A stretch of DNA of 64,000 nucleotides from UBA668 sp043721915 (GCA_043721915.1 JAYSPV010000067.1:36472-100471), one strand, 5' to 3'; counted from the first letter of the stretch, positions 26,029 to 34,923 are shown. The notes: generated from the sequence alone by a model not told the origin. Translations and numbers: made by a program.

Positions 26029-26335
26029 GGCTGCGCAGGCCCGGACATAGCGGGTACAACGATGTCTTCATCTGCTACCGGAGTGCCGCGGGCTGCCTGG
26101 ATGACGGCCCGATCGTCCAGGCCGAGAAGGCCGACCCCGAGTTGTGCCGTTGCCGACCATGACCGCGCGTTCAGACTCAAACCCGGCTGTTTCACCGCCT
26201 GCAAAAACGGACAAGCGTCTGCGATATGGAATGAGACAGGGCCTCGAATGGGGTTGGGGCTCCTTCGTCACCCCGGCCCCACCGACGCCCGACAACCCAA
26301 AGCACAGCAACCACGAGAGAAGCTCCGCTCTGTGT
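26029..26335. other. Convergent intergenic region, no gene supported
   Basis: This 307-bp gap lies between a + strand gene and a - strand gene. Frames on both strands lack good starts or family resemblance. One stretch (26047-26151) reads GYNDVFICYRSAAG, which recalls the start of a TIR domain, but it has no start codon and stops soon. No clear terminator with a T-tract was found. Confidence 0.4.
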
Positions 26336-26563
26336 TCAAGCGGCAACCCGCCGAGCGTGGTCCCTTCTCAGCACCCACATGATCCACACGAACCCTGTGG
26401 CAAACACAACCTTGCCGAGGACGTACGGGGTGAGGCCGAAATTGATTGCTGCGAGGCCAGCGATCGTCCAAAGTACCCAGGACCGCGGCTTCGCACGGTA
26501 GGCCGCCCCGCCGATGATCCCGACGAGAGCCAGCAACGCGGCTGCGACGTTGTAGCTAGGCAC
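26336..26563 (-). CDS. Small two-helix membrane protein paired with the secreted protein
   Basis: This 75-aa protein starts at GTG and has two clear hydrophobic helices (about residues 6-22 and 28-45) and probably a third (52-65), then a basic tail RRDHARRVAA. Its start overlaps the last 8 bp of the upstream secreted-protein gene, so the two are translated together. The base composition is lower in GC than the surroundings, as in its partner. It could anchor, export or protect against the partner protein; that is inference from the pairing only. Confidence 0.65.
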   Translation of the reverse strand: MPSYNVAAALLALVGIIGGAAYRAKPRSWVLWTIAGLAAINFGLTPYVLGKVVFATGFVWIMWVLRRDHARRVAA

Positions 26564-27515
26564 AGTTGTAGGTTCCCCTCTTGAGCTCCTGAGGCGACGC
26601 GCTCGGCGGGAAAGAAATCTTGTACTTGATGCAGTTTCCATTCTCGTAGTACCGTCCGGCCACCACAGCGTCGACGACAAGCCGCGCAGCAACCACCGCA
26701 CAAACCAGCGCACCAACACCCGCCGTTGCGACAGTACAGATCCCCAAGAAGGCCGCCGCCACCCAGGAGCCGTCACGAACGTTTCTTGTCCACTGTCGGT
26801 TGAACCGCAAGGTGCAAGTGACGAATCCGCAGTCAAACTGCAGTGACGGGTCTGCCACCACCGGATAGGAAAGCCCACCAACGCGATGGTCGACGACCTG
26901 TACGAGGCTCGTTCCCTCAAGCCTAAAGCGTGTCGAGACGGCGGCCCCTCTGGCGTCCTTCGCCCACGGCGCTTCGACGACAGCGACAGTCATTCCGATC
27001 TCGTTCCAGACCTCAGCCGACCCATCGGGGTTTAGCGCGATACCGCCGCCATCTGGTACGGAAACCGGAAACCGAAACTCCGTCGGAGCATCCGCACCGT
27101 CCACGACAATTAGAGCCCGCACCGCACCGCCGTCGAGCACCTGCATGGCCACGGTCGTGCTTGGAAGCGCATCTTCGTAGACGACAGTGCCATTTTCCGA
27201 CACCACACCATTGTCGGCTTGCGATGCGCCGGGGAGACCAAGCCCGACTTCGTCGCCGCCGATGGTTGTGATCACCACACCATCGGACGGATTCGTCGGG
27301 ACCTCCACGCTGACGATGTCGCCTGCGATCGTCACGCCGTCGCTGGTGGTAACGACTGGATCTTCCGTGATGGGTAGGTCCGAGACTTCCTGGATCGCCT
27401 CGGCGGCGTCCTCAGCTGATGGTGAATCAATCGATTCTGCAAGTGTCGGGGTTGCGAAAACAAAGAGGGGAAGCGCAGCCAAAACAGGCGCAGCTAACCT
27501 AATGAATCTCATCAT
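26556..27515 (-). CDS. Secreted actinobacterial protein of unknown function (YPVVADP family)
   Basis: The 319-aa protein starts at ATG 27515 after a good ribosome site (AAGGGAG). A signal peptide of about 26 residues ends near TPTLAES. The middle is a beta-rich propeptide-like region, with GLSYPVVADPSLQF marking a boundary I recall in many actinobacterial exported proteins. The last 100 residues hold a variable part with four cysteines and a hydrophobic stretch (TVATAGVGALVCAVVAARLV). GC content is lower than in neighbours, suggesting transfer. Function unknown; the modular 'constant front, variable end' layout resembles secreted toxins. Confidence 0.65.
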   Translation of the reverse strand: MMRFIRLAAPVLAALPLFVFATPTLAESIDSPSAEDAAEAIQEVSDLPITEDPVVTTSDGVTIAGDIVSVEVPTNPSDGVVITTIGGDEVGLGLPGASQADNGVVSENGTVVYEDALPSTTVAMQVLDGGAVRALIVVDGADAPTEFRFPVSVPDGGGIALNPDGSAEVWNEIGMTVAVVEAPWAKDARGAAVSTRFRLEGTSLVQVVDHRVGGLSYPVVADPSLQFDCGFVTCTLRFNRQWTRNVRDGSWVAAAFLGICTVATAGVGALVCAVVAARLVVDAVVAGRYYENGNCIKYKISFPPSASPQELKRGTYNCA

Positions 27516-27721
27516 TACATGTCTCCCTTGGGAGCCCTGCCGCCGTGACAAGACAGCGAACCGTACCACGGGTGCGTGAGCTGATCCCCTGATCACCGAT
27601 CACTTCGCTCGCTTCGGCACGTGGCGGCCAACCTGCCGTTGCGAGGCCAAGGTTCGGAGGCGATAGTGCGAGCGACTCGCCCCGGTTCAGCTGAACCGCC
27701 CGGGCGGCGCGTGCTCTCGCG

Positions 27722-28933
27722 TCAGGCGGGCAGCAGGATGCCGCTGGCGAAGACGTTCTGCGAGCAGTTGGCCTGCGTCGGGTCGATGTCGCCGATGAAG
27801 CTGCACGTCACCTGCACCACCAGTTGCTCACCGGCCAACAGCTCGATCGGCGTGATCAGCGGGGCGCTGGTGTCGCCGTAGATGTTGGCGAGCCCGAACA
27901 CGTAGAGCGTGACGGCGTTGCGCTGGATGATCAGGGTGCCGCCATCGACGTTGGGGTTCTGCACCAACACGTCGGTGATCTGCAGCCGCTGGCCGGCCGG
28001 CACGGTGTAGCGGTTGACCTGTGTCTGGCCGACGGGAGTGGACACCGGCAGCGGGATGTTGACGATCGTGCCGTCGGCTTCCTCCGGCACGCTGGGCACG
28101 ACGGTGACACCGGTGACCGAATCGATCGTCGGCTGCAGCGTGGTGGTGGTGGCCGGAGTGGCATCGCGAACGGCGTCGTCGGCGGCATCGCGGATGGCCG
28201 GCTTGATGACAGCGAACCAGCCGGCGGCCAACACGGCGGCGATCGTGAGGATGCCGACGACTCTGCCCAGCAGACGCTCGGGCACCATCGGGGTCTGCAC
28301 GAACGTGCCCGAACCGGTAGCGGTCGGGCTGCCCGGCTGGTCGGCGTCGATTCGGAACGGGATGGTGCGCGCCCGTCGTTCCCACTGCAGCCCCTTGGCG
28401 CGCAGCTTCATCCGGATCAGGGTGCTGGCGCCGGGCTCGACGCCGGCTGCGGGCGGATCGAAGTCGGCCTCGACACGACCGGACGGATCCACCAGGTGCA
28501 GGCGACAGCTGGCGAGCGTGTTGCCACGGTTCTCCAGCATCATCTCGTAGGTCGAACCGCGGCGGCCGCGCAGCGCAGGCTGCAGCACATCCAGCCGGCG
28601 GTTGAAGCTGCCGGCGATGTTGAGCGTGGTCTCCGCGCTGCGCACCTCGTCGGGGTCGCTCTGGGGCACGATGCGCACGGACAGCGACGTCGGACCAGCC
28701 GTCGTGCTGGGCAGCATCGGAGGGAACACCTCGAGATCGACGATCTGTTGGGTGCCGCCGAACAGCGTGAGCGTCGCCGGGTTGATCGTGGTCCACCCGG
28801 CGGCCATTCCGGCCGGGGTGAGGATGAACGTGTCAGTGGTGTCGCCGAGGTTGACGACCGTCAACTGCAGGACCGCGACCTTGCCCGGTGTGACGTCGAT
28901 TTCACCACGTGAGAACCAAGCCTGAGCTGCCAT
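27722..28933 (-). CDS. Membrane-anchored protein with Ig-like NEW/COG1470-type domains
   Basis: This 403-aa protein opens with two beta-sandwich domains (VTPGKVAVLQLTVVNLGDTTD and STYEMMLENRGNTLASCRL), as in the COG1470-like 'alpha-galactosidase-associated' family of actinobacteria. One helix follows (about residues 225-245, LGRVVGILTIAAVLAAGWFA), then a Thr-rich linker and a C-terminal domain ending ANCSQNVFASGILLPA. There is no N-terminal signal peptide, so the first half is probably cytosolic and the C-terminal part external. Function unknown. It is 18 bp downstream of the GGDEF gene on the same strand. Confidence 0.65.
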   Translation of the reverse strand: MAAQAWFSRGEIDVTPGKVAVLQLTVVNLGDTTDTFILTPAGMAAGWTTINPATLTLFGGTQQIVDLEVFPPMLPSTTAGPTSLSVRIVPQSDPDEVRSAETTLNIAGSFNRRLDVLQPALRGRRGSTYEMMLENRGNTLASCRLHLVDPSGRVEADFDPPAAGVEPGASTLIRMKLRAKGLQWERRARTIPFRIDADQPGSPTATGSGTFVQTPMVPERLLGRVVGILTIAAVLAAGWFAVIKPAIRDAADDAVRDATPATTTTLQPTIDSVTGVTVVPSVPEEADGTIVNIPLPVSTPVGQTQVNRYTVPAGQRLQITDVLVQNPNVDGGTLIIQRNAVTLYVFGLANIYGDTSAPLITPIELLAGEQLVVQVTCSFIGDIDPTQANCSQNVFASGILLPA

Positions 28934-28951
28934 TCCTTGAGACGCTACCGG

Positions 28952-30568
28952 TCAGCGGAACGTGATGCGGTCGCGCCCGTCGCGCTTGGCGGCCTGCAGT
29001 GCGTCAGAGGCGTCGGCCAGTACGCGCGCCGAATCCACTGCCCCACTGCCGACCGTGACGCCGACCGATGCGGTGAGGCTCACACTGCTGGGAAGGCCGT
29101 GCCAGGTCCGGTGGGCGATCAACTGGCGGACGCGTTCGAACACGAACCGAGCGTCACCGGGAGAGGTTTCGCGCAACACCATCACGAACTCGTCGCCACC
29201 GAGGCGCACCACCGAGTCGCCGCGGCGCAGCACCCGCTCCAGCACGGAGGCCACCTCCTGCAACACGGCATCGCCTTGCTGGTACCCGAAGTCGTCGTTG
29301 ATCCTCTTGAAGCCGTCGAGGTCGATCACGCCGACGCAGACCGGAGCGTGCTCGTCGAGCATCTCGGGGAGCAGGTGGGCGAGGAAACGGCGGTTGGGCA
29401 GCCCCGTCAGCGGGTCACTCTCGCTGATCGCCTCGACGCGGAGGTGCTCCACGCCCAGCCGCACATGCTCCCACCGTGCGCTGCGTTCGCCGTGGAGGCG
29501 TCGGTTTGCGTCACGCACGTTCCGCTCGAGGGCTTCGCGAGCCTCGTCGAGCAACCCCATGGTCCACAGGACGTCCACCTCCACCTTGAGCAGCGGATCG
29601 AGGTAGTCGGTGAAGTTGATCTCGTTGGCGAGTGCGAGCGTGTTGCGGATCAGGTCGAGCACGTCGGCATTGCGGCTCGACCCCCAGATCGCCATCGCCT
29701 CGCCACTCATCGCGACCACCTGCTCCTCGCGCATGCCGTGTTCGATTGCCATCGCGCGAGCCGTGCGGGCGTCGTCCAGCGCCGCGTGGTAGTGGCCGAT
29801 CTCGGCGAGCATCATCGAGCGATGCGCGAGCGCCGGCGTCATCGCCAGCATCTCACTGCCGCCCTCGGGGTCCAGTGCGGCGGTCGCTGCGTAGAGCCCG
29901 TCGTGGATCAACCGGTTGCACTTGGCGGGATCCGGTTCGCGTTGCGCAGCGTAGTGATACGCGGACGCCATGCTGGAGTACGCGAACTGACGGTCGGCGT
30001 CGCACTCCGCGAGACGCAGCGCACGGTCGTACAGCTGGAGCGCGGCATCGACGAACCCGCAGTGCTGGTAGGTGACCGCCATGTTGTGCATCACCTGATA
30101 GTGGGCCGGCTCGTTGGGGAGGCGGGCGAGGATGTACACCGCTTCGGACAGCATGTGTGCGGCTTCCGCGAGGCGGTCGGCGCGGCTGTGGTGGTCGACG
30201 ATCACGCCCAACGCGTCGGCAAGCTCGGGCAGGTGGCCCTCGGTGCGAGCTCGCTGGGCGACAACCTGCGCCAGCGCGGCGGCATCCTCGTAGCGCTCGA
30301 TGGCAAGCCAGCAGCAGGCCTGACGGATCTGCAGGTTCAGGTGGATCTGCAGGTCGTCGGCGCTGTCGGCGGCTTGTGCGAACAGGTGGGCCGCACGGTC
30401 GAAGTCGCCGGCCTGGCGCGCTTCGATCGCGCGGCGTTCCAGCGTCTGGGTGGTGTCGGAGCCGACGCGGTGGCCGCGTCGCTGCTCTTCTCCCGCTGCC
30501 ATGTTCCCGTCCATCGCGTTGTTCATCGGCTCGGCGCTGCCCAAACCTGAGCGAATGGTGTCGGCCAC
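28952..30568 (-). CDS. Diguanylate cyclase with TPR-like sensor region
   Basis: This protein of up to 538 aa has an N-terminal half of helical repeats resembling TPRs (for example AGDFDRAAHLFAQAADS, CGFVDAALQLYDRALRLAE). A C-terminal GGDEF domain follows, with DPLTGLPNRRF, GVIDLDGFKRIND and an intact active-site RLGGDEFVMVL near residue 448. It should condense two GTP into cyclic di-GMP. No transmembrane helix is seen. Several in-frame starts are possible in the first 23 residues. It is divergent from hemB with only 17 bp between the annotated starts, so the promoters must overlap or lie inside coding DNA. Confidence 0.9.
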   Translation of the reverse strand: MADTIRSGLGSAEPMNNAMDGNMAAGEEQRRGHRVGSDTTQTLERRAIEARQAGDFDRAAHLFAQAADSADDLQIHLNLQIRQACCWLAIERYEDAAALAQVVAQRARTEGHLPELADALGVIVDHHSRADRLAEAAHMLSEAVYILARLPNEPAHYQVMHNMAVTYQHCGFVDAALQLYDRALRLAECDADRQFAYSSMASAYHYAAQREPDPAKCNRLIHDGLYAATAALDPEGGSEMLAMTPALAHRSMMLAEIGHYHAALDDARTARAMAIEHGMREEQVVAMSGEAMAIWGSSRNADVLDLIRNTLALANEINFTDYLDPLLKVEVDVLWTMGLLDEAREALERNVRDANRRLHGERSARWEHVRLGVEHLRVEAISESDPLTGLPNRRFLAHLLPEMLDEHAPVCVGVIDLDGFKRINDDFGYQQGDAVLQEVASVLERVLRRGDSVVRLGGDEFVMVLRETSPGDARFVFERVRQLIAHRTWHGLPSSVSLTASVGVTVGSGAVDSARVLADASDALQAAKRDGRDRITFR

Positions 30569-30585
30569 GCCTACGATGCCACATC

Positions 30586-31599
30586 GTGTCCGGTACTTTT
30601 CCTGCCTCGCGACCCCGGCGTTTGCGTAGCTCGGCGGCGATGCGCGAGTTGGTCGCCGAGACGCACCTCGACGTCCGCCAACTGGTTGCCCCCCTGTTCG
30701 TGCGTGAAGGCATCGATGCCCCGCAGCCGATCGCGTCGCTGCCGGGTGTGGTGCAGCACACCCGGGCCAGCTTGCGCGAGGAGGTCCGCCAGCTCGCCGA
30801 CCTCGGGGTGCGCGCGGTCATCCTGTTCGGCGTGCCCGCCCACAAGGACGAGATCGGTTCCGGTGCCTTCGACCCGGAGGGCATCGTGCAGCTCGCGCTG
30901 GCAGACCTGTCGGCCGATGTTGGCGACCGGATGGTGCTGATGGCCGACCTGTGCGTCGATGAGTACACGTCGCACGGCCACTGTGGTGTGCTCGACGGGC
31001 CGGCCGGCGATCCGCACACCTCGGTCGACAACGATGCGACGTTGGAGATCTACGGCCGCATCGCAGTTGCCCAGGCCGATGCCGGTGCACACGTGGTGGC
31101 GCCGAGCGGGATGATGGACGGCCAGGTCGGCGCCATCCGGGCTGCGCTCGACGGCGCCGGCCATCGCAACACCGCGATCCTCGCCTACTCCGCGAAGTAC
31201 GCGAGCGGCCTGTACGGCCCGTTCCGGGATGCGGTGGATTGCGCGATCGTCGGCGGCGGCGACCGCAAGGCGTACCAGCAGGATTGGCGCAACGCCCGCG
31301 AGGCGCTGGTGGAAGTGCGTGCCGACATCGCCGAGGGCGCCGACATGGTGATGGTCAAGCCCGCGCTCAGCTACCTCGACATCATCTCGGCCGTGAAGGC
31401 CGCCGTGGATGTGCCGGTCGCGGCCTATCACGTGAGTGGCGAGTACGCGATGATCAAGGCCGCCGCGGCCAACGGCTGGATCGACCACGACGCCGTCGCA
31501 ACCGAGCAGCTGACCGCGATCCGTCGCGCCGGTGCCGATGTGATCCTCACCTACCTCACGCGCTGGTTCGCGGAGCACGCCGCAGGAGGCGCTCGCTGA
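30586..31599 (+). CDS. hemB: Delta-aminolevulinic acid dehydratase (porphobilinogen synthase)
   Basis: This 337-aa enzyme condenses two 5-aminolevulinate molecules to porphobilinogen. The two active-site lysines are visible in AYSAKYASGLYGPFRDA and MVMVKPALSYLD. The metal region reads DLCVDEYTSHGHCG, with Cys-x-Asp and a later Cys, where zinc enzymes have three Cys; actinobacterial enzymes commonly show this mixed form, as I recall. The start is a GTG at 30586. It overlaps hemL by one base (TGATG), so the two form an operon. Confidence 0.93.
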   Translation: MSGTFPASRPRRLRSSAAMRELVAETHLDVRQLVAPLFVREGIDAPQPIASLPGVVQHTRASLREEVRQLADLGVRAVILFGVPAHKDEIGSGAFDPEGIVQLALADLSADVGDRMVLMADLCVDEYTSHGHCGVLDGPAGDPHTSVDNDATLEIYGRIAVAQADAGAHVVAPSGMMDGQVGAIRAALDGAGHRNTAILAYSAKYASGLYGPFRDAVDCAIVGGGDRKAYQQDWRNAREALVEVRADIAEGADMVMVKPALSYLDIISAVKAAVDVPVAAYHVSGEYAMIKAAAANGWIDHDAVATEQLTAIRRAGADVILTYLTRWFAEHAAGGAR

Positions 31600-32921
31600 T
31601 GGAACTGTTCCCGGTGGAGCTGCCGCGTTCGAATGCCGAGCTGTTCGCCCGCTCGTGTGCGGTGATCCCCGGTGGCGTCAACAGCAGCATCCGCGCGTTC
31701 AAGGCCGTCGGGGGCACTCCCTACCTCGTCGAGCGCGCCGAGGGCGCGCAGGTGTGGGATGTCGAGGGCACCCGCTATCTCGATCTCGTGCAGTCCTACG
31801 GCGCAGTCATCCTCGGCCATGCCCACCCGGCGGTCACGGCTGCCATCACCGAGGCGGCCACGCGTGGCACGTCGTACGGCGCGCCAACGCCCGGCGAGAT
31901 GCTGCTGGCGCAGGAGATCAGCCGCCGCTCGCCCAGCTGCGAGCGGGTGCGCCTGATGAACAGCGGCACCGAAGCCACCAGCACCGCCGTGCGCCTTGCC
32001 CGCGGCTTCACCGGACGCGACCGCATCGTCATCTTCCACGGCAACTTCCACGGCGCAACCGACGCGTTGCTCGCGGCCGGTGGCAGTGGCGTGGCAACGC
32101 TCGGCCTGCCCGGCACCGCGGGTGTGCCTGCCAGCGCGGTGGCCAACACGCTGGTGGTGCCGTACAACGTGGTGCCGCAGCTCGACGAGCAGGTTGCCGC
32201 GGTGTTCGTGGAACCCGTCGCCGCCAACATGGGTGTCGTCGCTCCGGCTCCCGGCTTCCTCGAAGGCCTGCGCGCCGAATGCGACCGCGTCGGCGCGCTG
32301 CTGGTGTTCGACGAGGTCATCACCGGCTTTCGTCTCGGCACCGGTGGTGCCCAGGAGATGTTCGGCGTCCGTGCCGACATCACCACCTTCGGCAAGGTCA
32401 TCGGCGGCGGCCTGCCGATCGGTTGCGTCGGTGGCCGCCGCGACATCATGGAGACGCTCTCGCCGCTGGGCCCGGTGTTCCATGCCGGCACGCTGGCGGG
32501 CAACCCGTTGGCCACCGCGGCCGGCCGTGCAGCGCTGGGCGAGCTGACCCCCGAGGTGTACGAGCTGTTACGTGCACGTGCCGCCCGCCTGTCCGCCCTG
32601 CTCACCGAGGCCTGCGCGATGGCGGGTCTGGCGGCTGTGTTCCCCGTCGTCGGCACGCTCGTCGGGATGTACTTCGGTGCAGCGCTGGGCGAGGGCGTGG
32701 CGCCCACCAACTTCGCCGAGGCGAAGACCACCGACGAGGCGATCTTCCGCGACTTCTTCCACGCGATGCTCGCAGGCGGCGTGGCCCTCGCTCCCGGCGC
32801 GTACGAGGCGCTGTTCGTCGGGCTCGGCCACACCGACGACGTGCTGGCGGCGATCGGTGCGGCAGCCTGCCGCGCCGCGACCGTTGCCGCGCAGGCTGCA
32901 GCCGCCCGCGCCGGTAGCTGA
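31599..32921 (+). CDS. hemL: Glutamate-1-semialdehyde 2,1-aminomutase
   Basis: The 440-aa class III PLP enzyme begins with the family's PGGVNSSIRAFKAVGG and has LMNSGTEATSTAVRLARG, LLVFDEVITGFR and the Schiff-base lysine in TFGKVIGGGLPIG. It isomerises glutamate-1-semialdehyde to 5-aminolevulinate, linking HemA to HemB. A strong AGGAGG site lies 9 bases before its ATG inside the end of hemB. Confidence 0.94.
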   Translation: MELFPVELPRSNAELFARSCAVIPGGVNSSIRAFKAVGGTPYLVERAEGAQVWDVEGTRYLDLVQSYGAVILGHAHPAVTAAITEAATRGTSYGAPTPGEMLLAQEISRRSPSCERVRLMNSGTEATSTAVRLARGFTGRDRIVIFHGNFHGATDALLAAGGSGVATLGLPGTAGVPASAVANTLVVPYNVVPQLDEQVAAVFVEPVAANMGVVAPAPGFLEGLRAECDRVGALLVFDEVITGFRLGTGGAQEMFGVRADITTFGKVIGGGLPIGCVGGRRDIMETLSPLGPVFHAGTLAGNPLATAAGRAALGELTPEVYELLRARAARLSALLTEACAMAGLAAVFPVVGTLVGMYFGAALGEGVAPTNFAEAKTTDEAIFRDFFHAMLAGGVALAPGAYEALFVGLGHTDDVLAAIGAAACRAATVAAQAAAARAGS

Positions 32922-32936
32922 CCTACGATTGGGCCC

Positions 32937-33653
32937 GTGCGGCAGTTCTTCACCCTGCGTTACTGGTTGACGCTGCTCGCGTTGGTCGGTCTGGCCCTTG
33001 GCGTCGCGGCGGTCGCCAACAGTCGCGGGTCCGATTCGGGCGAGTCGTCGGACGCACCCGGTTCGGCCTCGCCGGAGCGCACCATCGATCTGGTGACGTG
33101 GGTGTTCGCCGTCCAGACTCCGCCCGGTTTCGAGATGGTCGATGGTCGCACCAACATGGATTTCGCCCTGATCGTCGATGGCACGCGAACCATGATCGTC
33201 ACGAAGGGGACGCCCGGCGAGATCGACTGCCCGGACCTCACCGAACTGGCACGCTGCACCGTTGCAGCCGATCTGCTCGGCGATGGCGTGCTGTGGTTCT
33301 CGATCGTGCCCGGGGTGCCCGGCCCAACGCTGGAGCTGCCGGCCGTCACCGACCTGCTGGACGGCGGTTGGGTACGGTTGGCGAACGGGTGGGTGGTTCC
33401 GCACGCGCCGATCGTGGACCGCAACTGCCCGGAGGACACGGCTTCGCTCACCGAGTTCATCGGCCGGTACGGCGATCAGGCCACCTCGACGTTCAACTTC
33501 GATCGCCAGCAGATCGTGAAGGTGACCTGCCCGGACATCGATGGCGTGGTCACCACGACGACGTCGAACGCCACCACCACCACGCTCGATCCGGCGATCC
33601 TCGGCCCGGTCGACACCGTGGTCGAGCCGGAAGCCGAACCCGCATCCCCGTAG
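32937..33653 (+). CDS. Exported or membrane-anchored protein of unknown function
   Basis: This 238-aa protein has an N-terminal hydrophobic helix (LTLLALVGLALGVAAVA, about residues 11-27) serving as signal or anchor, a Ser/Asp-rich linker and a compact beta-rich domain with four cysteines (DCPDL, RCTVA, NCPED, TCPDI) that may form disulfides. A Thr-rich tail ends EPASP. It starts with GTG 15 bp after hemL, so it is probably cotranscribed with the haem genes, but no functional link is visible. Confidence 0.6.
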   Translation: MRQFFTLRYWLTLLALVGLALGVAAVANSRGSDSGESSDAPGSASPERTIDLVTWVFAVQTPPGFEMVDGRTNMDFALIVDGTRTMIVTKGTPGEIDCPDLTELARCTVAADLLGDGVLWFSIVPGVPGPTLELPAVTDLLDGGWVRLANGWVVPHAPIVDRNCPEDTASLTEFIGRYGDQATSTFNFDRQQIVKVTCPDIDGVVTTTTSNATTTTLDPAILGPVDTVVEPEAEPASP

Positions 33654-33670
33654 CGCGCATCCCCGTAGCG
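33641..33670 (+). repeat. 15-bp tandem duplication over a stop codon
   Basis: CGCATCCCCGTAGCG is present twice in direct tandem. The first copy includes the TAG stop of the upstream exported-protein gene. Confidence 0.85.
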
Positions 33671-33685
33671 CGCAGCGATGGCGCG

Positions 33686-33715
33686 CAGCTACCGCGCCGT
33701 GGGGCGTGGTAGCTG
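33686..33715. terminator. Bidirectional terminator hairpin between convergent genes
   Basis: CAGCTACCGCGCC pairs with GGCGTGGTAGCTG (13 bp with one G-U) around a 4-base loop GTGG. It sits midway between two convergent genes and so can serve both strands. No T-tract follows. Confidence 0.65.
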
Positions 33716-33730
33716 GCGGGTGCAGGTTTG

Positions 33731-34906
33731 TCAGCGGCGCGGGTGTGGCTTGGGTGGGGCGCCGCGTGGGTGACTGACGCGCTCGTGGCCGTCGGGCCAG
33801 GTGACGTGCAGGTCGCCGTTCGGTAGCAACTTCAGCTCCAGGTGCAGTTGGTGGACGAGGTGGTGGTGCCTCGTACACAACAGCGCCAGATTGGCGTAGT
33901 CCGTACCGCCGCCGTTGCGCCAGTAGCGGATGTGGTGGGCGTCGCAGTGGCGAACGTTGCGGTCACAGCCGGGAATGCGGCACCCACCGTCGCGGGCCGC
34001 GACCTGGCGGAACTGCTTGCGCGACACCGTGTAGCGGGATCGACCGAAGCCGACCGGGGCACCGTGGGCGTCGCGCAGGATGACGTGGATCGTGCAATCA
34101 CACAGGTAGGTGTCGGTGCAGGCCGGGTTGACGGGTTCCTGGGTGTCGTCGTCGCGACCTTCCGGGCGACCGGCGCGGATGGTGGCCTCGTCGACGGAGA
34201 TCGACACGTGCGGCAGGTGACGGGGTGTGCCATCGCTGTCGTGGTTCTTGTTGTAGAACGCGGCGATGTCGAACAGCGCGTCGGCGTTGCGCTCACCCTG
34301 CGAGCGCCGGTCGTCGTCGCCGTCGTACGTCGCAGCGTTGCGGATCGCTTTCTCGATCTCGGTGGCGCCAGGGCCGTCGAGTGCGAGGCGACCCAGCAGG
34401 GTGCCGTTGCCGTCGCGGCCGAACGTGAACGACCGATCCGGCTCCGCCGCCGGCTGCTTGCCTTCGATGACCGAGTCGGCATCCGCGCGCCAGTGACGGC
34501 ACGCCACCTCGGTCTCGGCGACCGTCAGGTGGCGCACGAGCCCGACGAGTTCGGCGTGATGCTCGGCCAGGTGGGCTTCGTACTTCGGGCGGTGCAGCGT
34601 CTGCAAGGCATCGAGCTGCCCCTGCGACAGCACGCCCGTCACCCCAGCGGCAGCGAACTCGCCATAGGTGTCGAGGAGGCGAGCCCGGCGGACCCATGTG
34701 TGGGCGGTGCGGTTCGACATGCGACAGATGTCGCGCAACCACGCGGCGACCGACACGTGCGAATCGGCGGCCCATTCACCGGAGGTCTCCAGGCGGCGCA
34801 GCTGCAGCGCCAAGACCGCTGCCCGTCGTTCATGCTCGGCAACGGCAGCGGCGAACTCAGAGGCCGTGAGGGCCGTTCCGAGATCGCTGGTCGGCGTCGC
34901 TGTCAT
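33731..34906 (-). CDS. DUF222/HNH endonuclease domain protein
   Basis: This 391-aa protein has the helical DUF222 region (about residues 15-290) and a C-terminal HNH nuclease motif: GGCRIPGCDRNVRHCDAHHIRYW followed by ALLCTRHHHLVH. It belongs to the actinobacterial 13E12-like repeat family, which occurs in many copies per genome. The HNH residues look complete, so DNA nicking or cutting activity is plausible, but the biological role is unknown. An inverted repeat overlaps its start codon, and a fragment of another gene begins just upstream, in line with a mobile origin. Confidence 0.9.
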   Translation of the reverse strand: MTATPTSDLGTALTASEFAAAVAEHERRAAVLALQLRRLETSGEWAADSHVSVAAWLRDICRMSNRTAHTWVRRARLLDTYGEFAAAGVTGVLSQGQLDALQTLHRPKYEAHLAEHHAELVGLVRHLTVAETEVACRHWRADADSVIEGKQPAAEPDRSFTFGRDGNGTLLGRLALDGPGATEIEKAIRNAATYDGDDDRRSQGERNADALFDIAAFYNKNHDSDGTPRHLPHVSISVDEATIRAGRPEGRDDDTQEPVNPACTDTYLCDCTIHVILRDAHGAPVGFGRSRYTVSRKQFRQVAARDGGCRIPGCDRNVRHCDAHHIRYWRNGGGTDYANLALLCTRHHHLVHQLHLELKLLPNGDLHVTWPDGHERVSHPRGAPPKPHPRR

Positions 34907-34923
34907 GTATTCTACAGTACATG
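34904..34923. promoter_or_regulatory. Inverted repeat at the HNH gene start
   Basis: CATGTA-TTCTACAG-TACATG is a 6-bp inverted repeat with an 8-base spacer. On the minus strand it includes TAGAAT, a good -10 hexamer, only 2 bases before the ATG. An operator or start-proximal promoter is possible. Confidence 0.4.

Noticed and set aside
26047..26151. TIR-domain-like reading GYNDVFICYRSAAG
   Set aside because: No start codon in frame, stop after 35 codons, and the rest does not follow the TIR pattern.
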